Shown here: positions 1-8,428 of the stretch, piece by piece
How the letters are laid out: each line of letters begins with the position of its first letter
Position numbering within the stretch: position 1 is the stretch's first letter
DNA from: Actinobacillus delphinicola
Lineage (GTDB): Bacteria > Pseudomonadota > Gammaproteobacteria > Enterobacterales > Pasteurellaceae
Reading direction: 5' to 3'
NCBI RefSeq assembly: GCF_900638385.1
Contig: NZ_LR134510.1
Coordinates: 248,001 to 312,000, forward strand
Length of the DNA: 64,000 nucleotides
Notes under the pieces: model-generated
The model's database searches: none
What the model saw: only the letters and a program-made list of their open reading frames with translations
What the model was told of the DNA's origin: nothing
Translations under genes and position numbers: made by a program

Positions 1-573
1 ATTATATTGTGATTCCACGTTACGTAACATTAAACGTAATTCAATTTGCATACGATCGGTATCATCTTCAATGGAATCAAGATGATTAATCATATGATTG
101 ACTAATTCAAATTCACGACCTTTAAAGCCAGTTTCTAATAAATTATCCATTTCTGTGATAACACGATTTGCTTGCATGGTCGCATCTAAACTACGGCGTA
201 CATATGCCATAAATTTATCTTGCATTTCCGGTGGGAAAGTACAATGACGTCCAATCATACGTCCCGCGATATCACGTGCATAATTTGCCAATTTATCTTG
301 TTGGGTAGTTAGCTCTAATAAATCCGTACGAGCAATTGGCATAAATAGGCCACGCGGTAATTTTAAACGGATATCCCTTTTCAACATATCTGCTTCTTTT
401 TCCGCGTCCGCAATTTTTTGACGCAATACTTCTGCTTTATCCCAATTATCCTGGAAAGTAGCTTCAAAAAACTCAATCAAATAATTACAGCATTCTGTAA
501 CCTTTTCTGAATGTTTTTGAATAGGTTTAAATGGAGAATTGGCGAAAAGACCAAGTATATTGTTTATTGCCAT
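1..573 (-). CDS. DUF47 / TIGR00153 PhoU-like protein (3' end outside window)
   Basis: The reading frame starts with ATG at 571-573 and stays open to the left window edge, giving 191 codons without a stop; the C-terminus is missing. The product begins MAINNILGLFANSPFKP and is an almost entirely alpha-helical, charged protein, which matches the DUF47/TIGR00153 family of PhoU-like cytosolic proteins of about 220-230 residues. In Haemophilus the homologue sits next to a Pit-type phosphate permease, so a role in phosphate transport control is the usual inference; the permease would lie beyond the left edge. The gene is divergent from the CYTH gene, with a gap of about 200 bp holding both promoters. 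Family call is from sequence recognition; function is inferred. Confidence 0.82.
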   Translation of the reverse strand, partial: MAINNILGLFANSPFKPIQKHSEKVTECCNYLIEFFEATFQDNWDKAEVLRQKIADAEKEADMLKRDIRLKLPRGLFMPIARTDLLELTTQQDKLANYARDIAGRMIGRHCTFPPEMQDKFMAYVRRSLDATMQANRVITEMDNLLETGFKGREFELVNHMINHLDSIEDDTDRMQIELRLMLRNVESQYN

Positions 574-770
574 AATGTTATTCCTCTCATTGTAGAAAAT
601 ACAGGCGGTGTTAAATAAACTCGCAGTATTCTACCTTAATTAATTTTTAAAAATGACATTTTCCAAGAAAATTATTGTAAATAAGGCTCTTTTTGTATAA
701 CTTTTTAACAAGTTATCTTAAAATAATCCCTTATAGCTACCTCATTTACCCCTTTTATGGAATAAAATTC

Positions 771-1850
771 ATGAAAAACAATGAAATTGAATTAAAACTT
801 CGTTTACGACCAGATTTTCTTTTTAAGCTTTCTGCTAACTTGGAATCTTACAACAACTATTCACAAAAACAGCAGACGCTCATCAACACTTACTATGATA
901 CACCTGACCTTGCCTTATCTCGCCAAAAATCTATTTTAAGAATCCGAAAAATAAAAAATCAGTTCATTCTTACAATTAAATTAGCGGGTCAAGTAACAGG
1001 GGGACTCCATTCTCATCCAGAATACAACATAGATCTTCCCGATGATAAGCTAGATCTAACCGCATTACAAAAGAAATTTGCACTTACTCTCCCATGTAAG
1101 CAAGAAGAACTTTCACCTTTATTTCAAACAAATTTTACACGTAAACTATGGCTAATCCCCTATCGAGCAGCTCAAATTGAGCTTGCACTTGATGAAGGTG
1201 AAATTATTAGCCCTCGAGCTTCTGAAAAGGATATTATCTGCGAATTGGAATTTGAATTAAAAGAAGGTAAACCTATTGACATCCTTAGCTTTGTATATCA
1301 TTTTTCCTCTGATAACGGAGCAATGTTAAGTGCGACCAATAAAGCCACACGAGGCTACTGGCTCGCTTTAGATAACCATGCACAAATGGATGATTATTTA
1401 GCACAATGGGAAAAAGTTCTTACATTACCTCAAGACCAACAAATTCCAGCAATTTTAGCGTTTGAGCAAGACATAGTCGAAAATGCATGGCGTTTAGGAA
1501 AAACTTACTTTAGTCAAGATTTTACACGCACAGTACAATTAATTAGTGCCTTTTTTAATCTTTATACTTATATAACCGATGTTAAAATGGGGCAATATTT
1601 AATAGCAAATTTAGAATATTTAGCTCCTGAAATCTTGCAAGCTTTCTCTCCAACACTTGTACATGATTTTGCCTCTTTTAACCAATATGCTTACCAGCAA
1701 ATTCAGCAAATCATGCAAGAACATAGTCAAGATCGTAATAATGATAAAGCGGTGCAAGCACTTTGGGATTGGTTATATTGTAACGTACAGCTAAAACGAC
1801 TTATCATTGAAATGCTAATCGTTTTAAATGAAAAGAATAAGGAAAAATAA
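771..1850 (+). CDS. ygiF: CYTH domain inorganic triphosphatase (YgiF-like)
   Basis: A 359-residue protein starting at the ATG at 771; an upstream in-frame start at 693 would add 26 residues before the signature and is less likely. The N-terminus carries the CYTH signature ExExK (EIELK, residues 5-9), followed by the alternating basic and acidic strands of a triphosphate tunnel enzyme up to about residue 200. The C-terminal half is helical and resembles a CHAD-type region. E. coli YgiF of this architecture hydrolyses inorganic tripolyphosphate. The stop codon overlaps the radA start by one base (TAATG), so the two are translationally coupled; the same gene pair occurs in Haemophilus influenzae (HI1598-HI1597). 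Substrate assignment is by homology only. Confidence 0.8.
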   Translation: MKNNEIELKLRLRPDFLFKLSANLESYNNYSQKQQTLINTYYDTPDLALSRQKSILRIRKIKNQFILTIKLAGQVTGGLHSHPEYNIDLPDDKLDLTALQKKFALTLPCKQEELSPLFQTNFTRKLWLIPYRAAQIELALDEGEIISPRASEKDIICELEFELKEGKPIDILSFVYHFSSDNGAMLSATNKATRGYWLALDNHAQMDDYLAQWEKVLTLPQDQQIPAILAFEQDIVENAWRLGKTYFSQDFTRTVQLISAFFNLYTYITDVKMGQYLIANLEYLAPEILQAFSPTLVHDFASFNQYAYQQIQQIMQEHSQDRNNDKAVQALWDWLYCNVQLKRLIIEMLIVLNEKNKEK

Positions 1851-3229
1851 TGGCAAAAGCTCCAAAACGTGCTTATGTATGTAATGACTGCGGTGCAGAA
1901 TTTTCTCGCTGGCAAGGACAATGTTCCGCATGTAAAGCGTGGAATACAATCAGTGAAGTGCGGGTGGTTAGCGCAAAATCAACATCAAGTAACGATCGTT
2001 TAAGCGGTTATGCGGGGGAAACTCAAGGAAAAATCCAAGTTCTTTCTGAAATTAGCCTTCAAGAAACTCCTCGTTTTACTAGCGGTTTTAATGAGCTTGA
2101 TCGGGTATTAGGTGGCGGAATTGTACCTGGCAGTGCCATCTTAATTGGTGGGCATCCTGGTGCGGGGAAAAGTACATTATTACTACAAGTCATGTGTCAT
2201 CTTGCAAATGAGATGCCTACACTTTATGTAACAGGTGAAGAAAGTTTACAACAAGTCGCTATGCGGGCAAATCGTTTAGGTTTACCAACTGATAAGTTAA
2301 ATATGCTTTCAGAAACCTCTGTTGAGCATATTTGCCACCTTGCTGATGATTTAAAACCTAAAATTATCGTTGTGGATTCTATTCAAGTTATGCACTTAGC
2401 TGACATTCAATCATCACCAGGTAGTGTTGCCCAAGTCCGTGAATGTGCAAGTTTTCTAACTCGATATGCTAAAACTCGCCAAGTTGCGATCATCATGGTA
2501 GGGCATGTGACAAAAGACGGTACACTGGCAGGACCAAAAGTTCTCGAACACTGTATTGACTGTTCCATTTTACTGGAAGGGGAAGCCGACTCACGTTTTC
2601 GTACCCTGCGTAGCCAGAAAAACCGTTTCGGTGCAGTGAATGAATTAGGCGTATTCGGTATGACCGAACAAGGTTTGAAAGAAGTCAAAAATCCCTCTGC
2701 TATTTTCTTAAGCCGTGGTGAAGAACAAACACCAGGGAGTTCTGTAATGGTGTTATGGGAAGGTACACGTCCACTCCTTGTAGAAATTCAAGCATTGGTA
2801 GATCATTCTATGTTAGCAAATCCACGCCGTGTTGCCGTAGGTCTTGAACATAATCGTTTAGCTCTTCTACTCGCCGTTTTGCATCGCCATGGTGGTTTGA
2901 TGATGTCTGATCAAGATGTATTTGTTAATGTAGTTGGCGGGGTAAAAGTAACAGAAACCAGTGCGGATCTAGCGCTACTTCTTGCTTTAATTTCCAGTTT
3001 CCGTAATCAGTGCTTACCACGTGATTTAGTCGTATTTGGTGAAGTTGGGTTAGCGGGTGAAATTCGTCCTGTGCCGAGTGGACAAGAACGTATTAGCGAA
3101 GCAGCAAAACACGGTTTCCGCCGTGCCATCATCCCATTTGCCAATCGTCCTAAAAATCCTATTCCTAACATGCAAGTCTTTACTGTGAAAAAGCTTGCTG
3201 ATGCTCTGGAAATTCTAGAACAATTCTAA
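1850..3229 (+). CDS. radA: DNA repair protein RadA
   Basis: A 459-residue RadA (Sms), full length for the family. The N-terminus has the four-cysteine zinc finger (C11, C14, C25, C28). A RecA-like ATPase follows with Walker A GGHPGAGKST at about 100-109, the RadA-specific KNRFG motif at 257-261, and a C-terminal Lon-protease-like domain that lacks the protease serine and lysine context. RadA is a branch-migration helicase acting on recombination intermediates and in natural transformation. It is co-transcribed with the CYTH gene, whose stop overlaps its start, and is followed by a strong hairpin terminator. Confidence 0.97.
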   Translation: MAKAPKRAYVCNDCGAEFSRWQGQCSACKAWNTISEVRVVSAKSTSSNDRLSGYAGETQGKIQVLSEISLQETPRFTSGFNELDRVLGGGIVPGSAILIGGHPGAGKSTLLLQVMCHLANEMPTLYVTGEESLQQVAMRANRLGLPTDKLNMLSETSVEHICHLADDLKPKIIVVDSIQVMHLADIQSSPGSVAQVRECASFLTRYAKTRQVAIIMVGHVTKDGTLAGPKVLEHCIDCSILLEGEADSRFRTLRSQKNRFGAVNELGVFGMTEQGLKEVKNPSAIFLSRGEEQTPGSSVMVLWEGTRPLLVEIQALVDHSMLANPRRVAVGLEHNRLALLLAVLHRHGGLMMSDQDVFVNVVGGVKVTETSADLALLLALISSFRNQCLPRDLVVFGEVGLAGEIRPVPSGQERISEAAKHGFRRAIIPFANRPKNPIPNMQVFTVKKLADALEILEQF

Positions 3230-3232
3230 ATA

Positions 3233-3264
3233 AAAAAGCCACTTTAAAAGAGTGGCTTTTTTAT
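3233..3264 (+). terminator. Rho-independent terminator after radA (bidirectional)
   Basis: A-rich 5' arm, stem AAGCCACT/AGTGGCTT with a short TTAAA loop and a T tract on the plus side; the A tract on the other side makes it usable for the convergent HxlR gene. Confidence 0.85.
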
Positions 3265-3292
3265 CACGCCTCATTTTTCAGAAAAATTTATG
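3265..3292 (-). repeat. Dispersed CATAAATTTTT/GGGGCGTG repeat, copy 1
   Basis: A 28-nt core copy read on the minus strand: CATAAATTTTT, CT, GAAAAATGAGGCGTG. The TAA near its start is the stop codon of the HxlR-type gene (3288-3290). It is nearly identical to the cores at 8350 and 50806. It lies between that gene and the radA terminator. Confidence 0.7.
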
Positions 3293-3665
3293 CATTATGC
3301 TTTCCTGTTTCAATCTGGGCTTGATAGTGTTTTACGTATTCCTTACCCCATTCATCCATCTTTTGCATAATCGGAATTAAATCCTTACCTAATTGCGTCA
3401 ATGAATATTCAACCATTGGCGGAACCGTTGGATAAATCATGCGTTCAACAATCCCGTATTTTTCCAAATCACGTAATTGTTGGGTCAACATTTTTTGTGT
3501 AATTCCAGTGATGAGACGGCGGAGTTCGTTATAACGAATTTTCTCGTGTAGATGTAAATTCCATAAAATTAAGGATTTCCATTTTCCCGATAAAACTTCT
3601 AAAGTAACCTCAATCTCACATTGATAATTTGAACAGCTAATTTTATTATCTCTGATATCTGGCAT
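3288..3665 (-). CDS. HxlR-family winged-helix transcriptional regulator
   Basis: A 125-residue protein of normal length for HxlR (MarR-superfamily) regulators. It has the conserved N-terminal cysteine region (C11, C16), the segment LSGKWKSLILW around residues 25-35, and the ITQKMLTQQLRDLEKYGIVER recognition-helix and wing region at about 54-75. Members often sense quinones, aldehydes or electrophiles through the early cysteine. It is divergent from the sugar cassette and could regulate it or an unlinked gene; nothing in the sequence decides this. Its stop codon is supplied by a dispersed repeat. Confidence 0.87.
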   Translation of the reverse strand: MPDIRDNKISCSNYQCEIEVTLEVLSGKWKSLILWNLHLHEKIRYNELRRLITGITQKMLTQQLRDLEKYGIVERMIYPTVPPMVEYSLTQLGKDLIPIMQKMDEWGKEYVKHYQAQIETGKHNA

Positions 3666-4006
3666 ATATTCTCCTTAATTTGATGCATTTAAAAGCTGGC
3701 ATGTACCACATGCTCACACTAATCCTCGCATAAACATAAAAAGGTTGTTAATACTACCCTAATCAGAAATAAATAGTAGCTTTTTTTATCGTCTTTATAC
3801 AATTGATTCACTTCGTTTTCATTATCTCCCTAATTTTGATGATTTTTTGTAAAAAAATTTATCAAAAATTTGACAGGCTTAACAAATGTAAAAATTTATA
3901 TTTGACATATGTTCTATCAGCCGTTAGTTTTAGCCCCATCAACATATTGTTATATTTTTCAATATGATAAGCCTTATTCATCTGCACTTACTATTTGGAG
4001 GGAAAT
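3666..4006. promoter_or_regulatory. Divergent promoter region with inverted repeat upstream of deoP-like gene
   Basis: A 341-bp AT-rich gap between the HxlR gene and the sugar cassette; no convincing gene was seen in it. TTGACA boxes lie at 3870-3875 and 3902-3907. An imperfect inverted repeat, AACAAATGT (3881-3889) and ACATATGTT (3905-3913), is a plausible operator for the SorC-type regulator encoded downstream. A strong Shine-Dalgarno, GGAGGG at 3997-4002, precedes the ATG at 4007. Operator assignment is inference. Confidence 0.35.
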
Positions 4007-5332
4007 ATGTCGCTCGATCGCCTTATTCCATTACACGTTGAACAACTCCCCAATGGGTATCTTAACAAAACCCCAATTTTTCAATATTTACTCTTATCTA
4101 TTTGCTTTCCCATGTGGGGCATGGCAGCAAGTTTAAATGATATTCTTATCACGCAATTTAAAACAATTTTTACCCTATCAGACTTCGCTTCTGCATTCGT
4201 ACAAAGTGCCTTTTATGGCGGTTATTTCCTCATTGCTATTCCAGCAAGCCGTGTTATTCGTCGCTGGAGTTATAAATTAAGTATTTTAATCGGTTTATCC
4301 ATTTATATCATTGGTTGCACCATGTTCTTCCCAGCTTCTCACATGGCAACCTACTCTGTTTTTCTTTGTGCTTTATTCTGCATCGCAGTGGGACTCTCAT
4401 TCCTAGAAACATCATGTAATACTTACTCCACTATGATTGGTTCTCAGGAACGTGCTACTTTACGTTTAAATATTTCACAAACTTTTACGCCTATCGGTTT
4501 TCTTTCTGGTATTTTACTCGGGAAATACTTAATCTTTACTGAAGGTGATCCACTTCATAAACAAATGGGCGCCCTTTCTGGTGAGGCAAAACGTCAATTT
4601 GCGGAACAAATGCTTCAACGCACGCTTCAGCCTTATCAGTTCATGATTATGATTTTAGTCGTCCTATTAGTCATTGTTGCTATTACCCAATTCCCACGCT
4701 GCAAACCAACCGCAACTAAAACTCAAACTAACCAAGCAAGTATCATGGAAACCCTCCGCTATCTTGCTAAAAATCGCCTATTTAAATTCGGTATCCTTGC
4801 CCAATTTTTATATGTAGGTATGCAAACCGCTGTTTGGTCATTCACCATTCGTCTTGCGCTACAACTCGATCCTAGTCTTAATGAACGCATGGCAGCGAAT
4901 TATATGATTTATGCTTTCATTGGCTTCTTCCTCGGTAAATTTATTGCTAACTTATTGATGACCAAATTTAATCCAAATAAAGTTCTTATTGGTTATTCCG
5001 TATTAGGTATCGCAAGTTTACTCTATGTCATCTTAGTCCATGATTTTAGTGTCGTCTGGGCCGCAATTCTGACTTCTACCCTCTTTGGACCATGTTGGGC
5101 AACTATTTATGCTCGTACTCTTGATGCAATTAAAGATAAACGTTACACCGAAACAGGTGGGGCAATCATTGTTATGTCAATCATTGGTGGTGCAGCAATT
5201 CCAGTAGTCCAAGGATTAACTTCTGACATCACAGGTTCTATGCAAACTGCCTTTGTGGTATCACTCATCTGTTTCTGTGTTGTTCTTATCTATTTTGCTT
5301 ATCTACAAAAAATTAATTTACAAGATAAATAG
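4007..5332 (+). CDS. deoP: FucP-type MFS sugar:H+ symporter, probable deoxyribose permease
   Basis: The ATG at 4007 follows GGAGGG with ideal spacing and gives a 441-residue, twelve-helix permease. The sequence is of the FHS/FucP family of the major facilitator superfamily: the segment LNDILITQFKTIFTLSDFASAF near the N-terminus, the G-x-x-FLETSCNTY segment in the middle of the first half, and the SIIGGAAIPVVQG helix near the C-terminus. E. coli FucP and Salmonella DeoP (both about 438 residues) have the same layout. The neighbours (DUF4432 protein, ribokinase-type kinase, SorC-type regulator) are the partners of the deoxyribose operon, so DeoP is preferred over fucose permease; no fucose enzymes are present. 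Substrate is inferred from context. Confidence 0.72.
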   Translation: MSLDRLIPLHVEQLPNGYLNKTPIFQYLLLSICFPMWGMAASLNDILITQFKTIFTLSDFASAFVQSAFYGGYFLIAIPASRVIRRWSYKLSILIGLSIYIIGCTMFFPASHMATYSVFLCALFCIAVGLSFLETSCNTYSTMIGSQERATLRLNISQTFTPIGFLSGILLGKYLIFTEGDPLHKQMGALSGEAKRQFAEQMLQRTLQPYQFMIMILVVLLVIVAITQFPRCKPTATKTQTNQASIMETLRYLAKNRLFKFGILAQFLYVGMQTAVWSFTIRLALQLDPSLNERMAANYMIYAFIGFFLGKFIANLLMTKFNPNKVLIGYSVLGIASLLYVILVHDFSVVWAAILTSTLFGPCWATIYARTLDAIKDKRYTETGGAIIVMSIIGGAAIPVVQGLTSDITGSMQTAFVVSLICFCVVLIYFAYLQKINLQDK

Positions 5333-5341
5333 GAGAAGAAA

Positions 5342-6367
5342 ATGTATCGTATTCCTCTATATCAAACTTACTTTACAGAAAAGAAACAAATTCTCCTGCA
5401 ATCTGATGCATTTTGCGTAGAAAGTTTTTGCTATCCTGATAATATTCCAGCACTTAAAATCAGTAACTCACGTGGATATTTGGAAATTCTACCTTTCATG
5501 GGACAAATGATTTGGGATGCTAATTTCGATAGTATCTCATTGAAAATGAAAAACATGTTTAAACAACCTAAACGAGGTAATGTGATTGTCGATACCTACG
5601 GTTGTTTTGCTTTCCATTCTGGGCTACTAAGTTCTGGTTGCCCCGCTCCCGAAGATACACATCCGTTACATGGCGAATTTCCATGTGCGCCGATGGGTAC
5701 TGCCTGGTTAGAGGTCACCGAACAAAGCATTCGCTTAGTTAGCGATTACGAATACGTTCAAGGTTTTGGTTATCATTATCGTGCTAAACCAAGTATTACT
5801 CTTAAAAAGAATGCCACGGCATTTACGATTGGAATGGATGTAACCAATTTATCTGCATATAAAGATATGCCACTTATGTATATGTGTCATCTAAACTATA
5901 ACTATATAGATAACGGCATCATGGCACAGGATATTCCTAATTCAGCTTTCTGTTTACGTGGCAGTATTCCTGCGCATGTGAAACCAACCGCAGAATGGCG
6001 AGCATTTAATTCGGCAATCGTTGCTGGTGAGATTGATGATCAATCGCTGATTTATCCACATTACTATGATCCAGAAATTGTCTATTTTGCCGATAATCTC
6101 GCAAAATACGGAAAAAATCTCACGTTTACATTAACTGATCCAGCAACAAAAACCACATTCTTTACACAATTCTCTAGCAAAGAATTTCCACATGCTACTC
6201 GTTGGATTTTAAAAAATCCTGATCAACAAGTTGCTGCTTTTATTCTCCCTGCTACTAGTCGCCCTGAGGGCTACCTTGCTGCAGAAAAAGCTGATACTTT
6301 ATCTTGGCTTGCTCCGCAACAAACGCGATCTTTTCATGTATTAACTGGAATTAAGGAGCAATCATGA
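5342..6367 (+). CDS. deoX: DUF4432 / aldose 1-epimerase-like protein (DeoX-like)
   Basis: A 341-residue protein starting nine bases after the permease stop, with AGGAG-type ribosome binding sequence. It belongs to the DUF4432 group of the galactose-mutarotase-like beta-sandwich superfamily: histidine-containing segments HPLHGEFPC (about 107-115) and a C-terminal strand-rich domain are visible. In Salmonella the corresponding gene of the deoQKPX cluster is deoX, of unproven activity, presumed to interconvert anomers of deoxyribose. The stop codon overlaps the kinase start (ATGATG), indicating one operon. The family call is firm; the gene name rests on synteny of content. Confidence 0.72.
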   Translation: MYRIPLYQTYFTEKKQILLQSDAFCVESFCYPDNIPALKISNSRGYLEILPFMGQMIWDANFDSISLKMKNMFKQPKRGNVIVDTYGCFAFHSGLLSSGCPAPEDTHPLHGEFPCAPMGTAWLEVTEQSIRLVSDYEYVQGFGYHYRAKPSITLKKNATAFTIGMDVTNLSAYKDMPLMYMCHLNYNYIDNGIMAQDIPNSAFCLRGSIPAHVKPTAEWRAFNSAIVAGEIDDQSLIYPHYYDPEIVYFADNLAKYGKNLTFTLTDPATKTTFFTQFSSKEFPHATRWILKNPDQQVAAFILPATSRPEGYLAAEKADTLSWLAPQQTRSFHVLTGIKEQS

Positions 6368-7293
6368 TGAAAATTGCCGTTATTGGATCTAACATGATCG
6401 ATTTGGTGTCTTATATCACTCGTATGCCTACAAAAGGCGAAACCCTTGAAGCACCAGACTTTAAAATGGGTTGTGGTGGAAAAGGTGCTAATCAAGCCAT
6501 TGCCGCCTCTCGTTTAGGAGCTGATGTCCTGATGTTGACTCGTGTTGGCAATGATATTTTTGCCGATAATACCATTGCTAATTTCCAAGCAAATGGTATT
6601 TCAACAGATTATGTTTTAAGAACAAACGCTTCTAGCGGTGTTGCTCCTATCTTTGTCGATCCACTTTCCCATAATTCAATTATTATCGTAAAGGGGGCAA
6701 ATAGTTATTTAAGTGCAAGCGATATTCAATCTGCAGCAGAAGATATCAAAAAATGCCAACTCATTGTTTTACAATTAGAAATCCCTACTGAAACCGTTTA
6801 TGCTGCAGTTCAATTCGGTAAAGAACATAATATTCCAGTTTTACTCAACCCTGCACCCGCTCAGCCAGATCTTATTTTAGATAAGGTAAAAAGTTGCGAG
6901 TTTATCGTCCCTAATGAAACAGAACTATCCTTACTCACTGGAATGCCTGTCGAAACTGAAGACGAAATTCGCAATGCAGCGATGACATTACGAGATGCAG
7001 GCGTAAAAAATGTGATCGTAACTATGGGACAACGAGGTGTGCTGTGGCTTTCCGAAAAGACACAACAGTATTTTCCTCCACTTAATGTAAATGCCAAAGA
7101 TACTACAGGGGCGGGAGATGCGTTTATCGGTTGCTTTGCAAGCATGTATTGCAAATCAAAAGATATTGCCCATTCCATTGAAATAGCAAACCACTATGCG
7201 GCAGATTCTGTTACCCGTTTAGGGACACAAACTTCTTACCTAAATAAGGAAGATTTTTTACAACAATACCCGCAGTTATCTGGTAAAATCTAA
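6367..7293 (+). CDS. deoK: PfkB-family carbohydrate kinase, ribokinase/deoxyribokinase type
   Basis: Two tandem ATGs (6364, 6367) overlap the preceding stop; 6367 is chosen because it lies eight bases after AAGGAG. The 308-residue product has the ribokinase signature GGKGANQA at about 37-44 and the anion-hole/catalytic motif DTTGAGDAF at about 245-253 with the catalytic Asp near 251. Ribokinases phosphorylate O5 of ribose; deoxyribokinase DeoK is the close relative. Placement after a FucP-type permease and a DUF4432 gene favours 2-deoxy-D-ribose, giving deoxyribose 5-phosphate for DeoC, which is not in the window. A hairpin terminator follows. Confidence 0.78.
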   Translation: MKIAVIGSNMIDLVSYITRMPTKGETLEAPDFKMGCGGKGANQAIAASRLGADVLMLTRVGNDIFADNTIANFQANGISTDYVLRTNASSGVAPIFVDPLSHNSIIIVKGANSYLSASDIQSAAEDIKKCQLIVLQLEIPTETVYAAVQFGKEHNIPVLLNPAPAQPDLILDKVKSCEFIVPNETELSLLTGMPVETEDEIRNAAMTLRDAGVKNVIVTMGQRGVLWLSEKTQQYFPPLNVNAKDTTGAGDAFIGCFASMYCKSKDIAHSIEIANHYAADSVTRLGTQTSYLNKEDFLQQYPQLSGKI

Positions 7294-7311
7294 AAAATTA
7301 ACATCGTTAGC

Positions 7312-7336
7312 AGGTCGACAATCGTCGACCTTTTTA
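7312..7336 (+). terminator. Terminator after deoK-like gene
   Basis: Perfect stem AGGTCGAC/GTCGACCT with an AATC loop followed by a T run. It separates the transport/kinase operon from the regulator gene, though read-through is possible because the regulator begins only 14 bp later. Confidence 0.8.
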
Positions 7337-7349
7337 TTGTGAGTCGCCT

Positions 7350-8354
7350 ATGAACAACGAGAATGCCGCTTCCACTTTACTTTCGACTAAAGATCGTCAA
7401 GCTATTGATGCGGCAAAACTTTATTATAAAAATCATTATTCTCAACAACAGGTTGCAGACATGCTGGGCATTTCTCGCCCATCCGTTTCTAAACTATTGC
7501 AACATGCAACTGAACAAGGATTCGTAGTCATTACCATTCATGATCCTCAGGATACGTTTGGGCAATTAGCGGAAGAATTGAAAGAATTTTATCAATTAAA
7601 AAGCGTTGGAATCTGTTCAACCCCAATTAATCACGATCCTGCCCAACTACGTCACGCACTCGGCTCTCTTGGTGCGAAATTACTTGAAAAATTAGTGAGT
7701 AATCATGATGTAGTTGGCGTGGAATGGGGACGCACAATTTATGCCATGTCACAACACCTCACACCTCAATTACGTGATGGTGTCGAAGTAGTCCAACTTA
7801 GAGGTAGCGAAACAAAGGCAAGTCAAGGTTTAAATGAATCAGAAACTATTAACCAAATTGCTCAATCTTTTAATGGCAAAGGACAATTACTCCCCTTACC
7901 CATTGTTTTTGAAGATATAAAAACCAAAAATCTTATCCAGCGTGAAACCACAATTTGGCGTGTACTAGAGAATATTAAAAAAAGCCGTGTTGTTGTGTTT
8001 ACTGTCGGTGCGGTTGATGAAGATAGCCTTCTCTTTCAATCAGGCTTCTACACTCAAGATGAAGTGCATTATTTGCAAAATCGTGCTGTTGGAAGTATTT
8101 GTGCGCATTTTGTTGATAAAAATGGACGCATTTGCTTGCCAGACTTAAACAATCGTACTGTCGGTATCGGTTTACCTGAACTACGCCAAAAAGAAGAGCG
8201 TGTTTTAATTGCAGGTGGACAAAGTAAAACACTTATCACGCACGTTGCTTTAAAGCATGGTTACGCAAATCGCTTAATTACTGATAAGGTAACGGCAATG
8301 CTTTTATTAGACTTAATCAAACAAGAGAAACAAAATAACACTATAAATACATAA
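7350..8354 (+). CDS. SorC/DeoR(Bacillus)-type sugar-binding transcriptional regulator
   Basis: A 334-residue protein with an N-terminal helix-turn-helix at about 32-55 (QQQVADMLGISRPSVSKLL) and a long C-terminal sugar-phosphate-binding domain of the SorC family, including GVEWGRTIYAMSQ and the terminal LITDKVTAMLLL segment. Bacillus subtilis DeoR, which senses deoxyribose 5-phosphate, is of this family and length, whereas Salmonella DeoQ is of a different family. It is the probable local regulator of the preceding three genes. The TAA stop codon (8352-8354) is part of a dispersed repeat. Confidence 0.85.
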   Translation: MNNENAASTLLSTKDRQAIDAAKLYYKNHYSQQQVADMLGISRPSVSKLLQHATEQGFVVITIHDPQDTFGQLAEELKEFYQLKSVGICSTPINHDPAQLRHALGSLGAKLLEKLVSNHDVVGVEWGRTIYAMSQHLTPQLRDGVEVVQLRGSETKASQGLNESETINQIAQSFNGKGQLLPLPIVFEDIKTKNLIQRETTIWRVLENIKKSRVVVFTVGAVDEDSLLFQSGFYTQDEVHYLQNRAVGSICAHFVDKNGRICLPDLNNRTVGIGLPELRQKEERVLIAGGQSKTLITHVALKHGYANRLITDKVTAMLLLDLIKQEKQNNTINT

Positions 8355-8377
8355 ATTTTTCTGAAAATCGGGGCGTC
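8350..8377 (+). repeat. Dispersed CATAAATTTTT/GGGGCGTG repeat, copy 2
   Basis: 28-nt core on the plus strand: CATAAATTTTT, CT, GAAAATCGGGGCGTC. The gene's TAA stop is bases 3-5 of the element. A separate perfect palindromic terminator follows at once. Confidence 0.7.
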
Positions 8378-8384
8378 ATTTTAT

Positions 8385-8413
8385 AAAAAATGCCTCAAAT
8401 TTGAGGCATTTTT
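8385..8413. terminator. Bidirectional terminator between regulator and lon
   Basis: Perfect palindrome with arms AAAAATGCCTCAAA/TTTGAGGCATTTTT; A and T tracts on either side serve both convergent genes. Confidence 0.9.
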
Positions 8414-8428
8414 AATTATATTTCTAAA

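Noticed and set aside
1727-1921. Minus-strand frame across the CYTH-radA junction
   Set aside because: Shadow frame antisense to two well-supported genes, without a start signal.
3995-4006. Earlier TTG start for the permease
   Set aside because: The ATG at 4007 has an ideal GGAGGG site; the TTG lies within that site.
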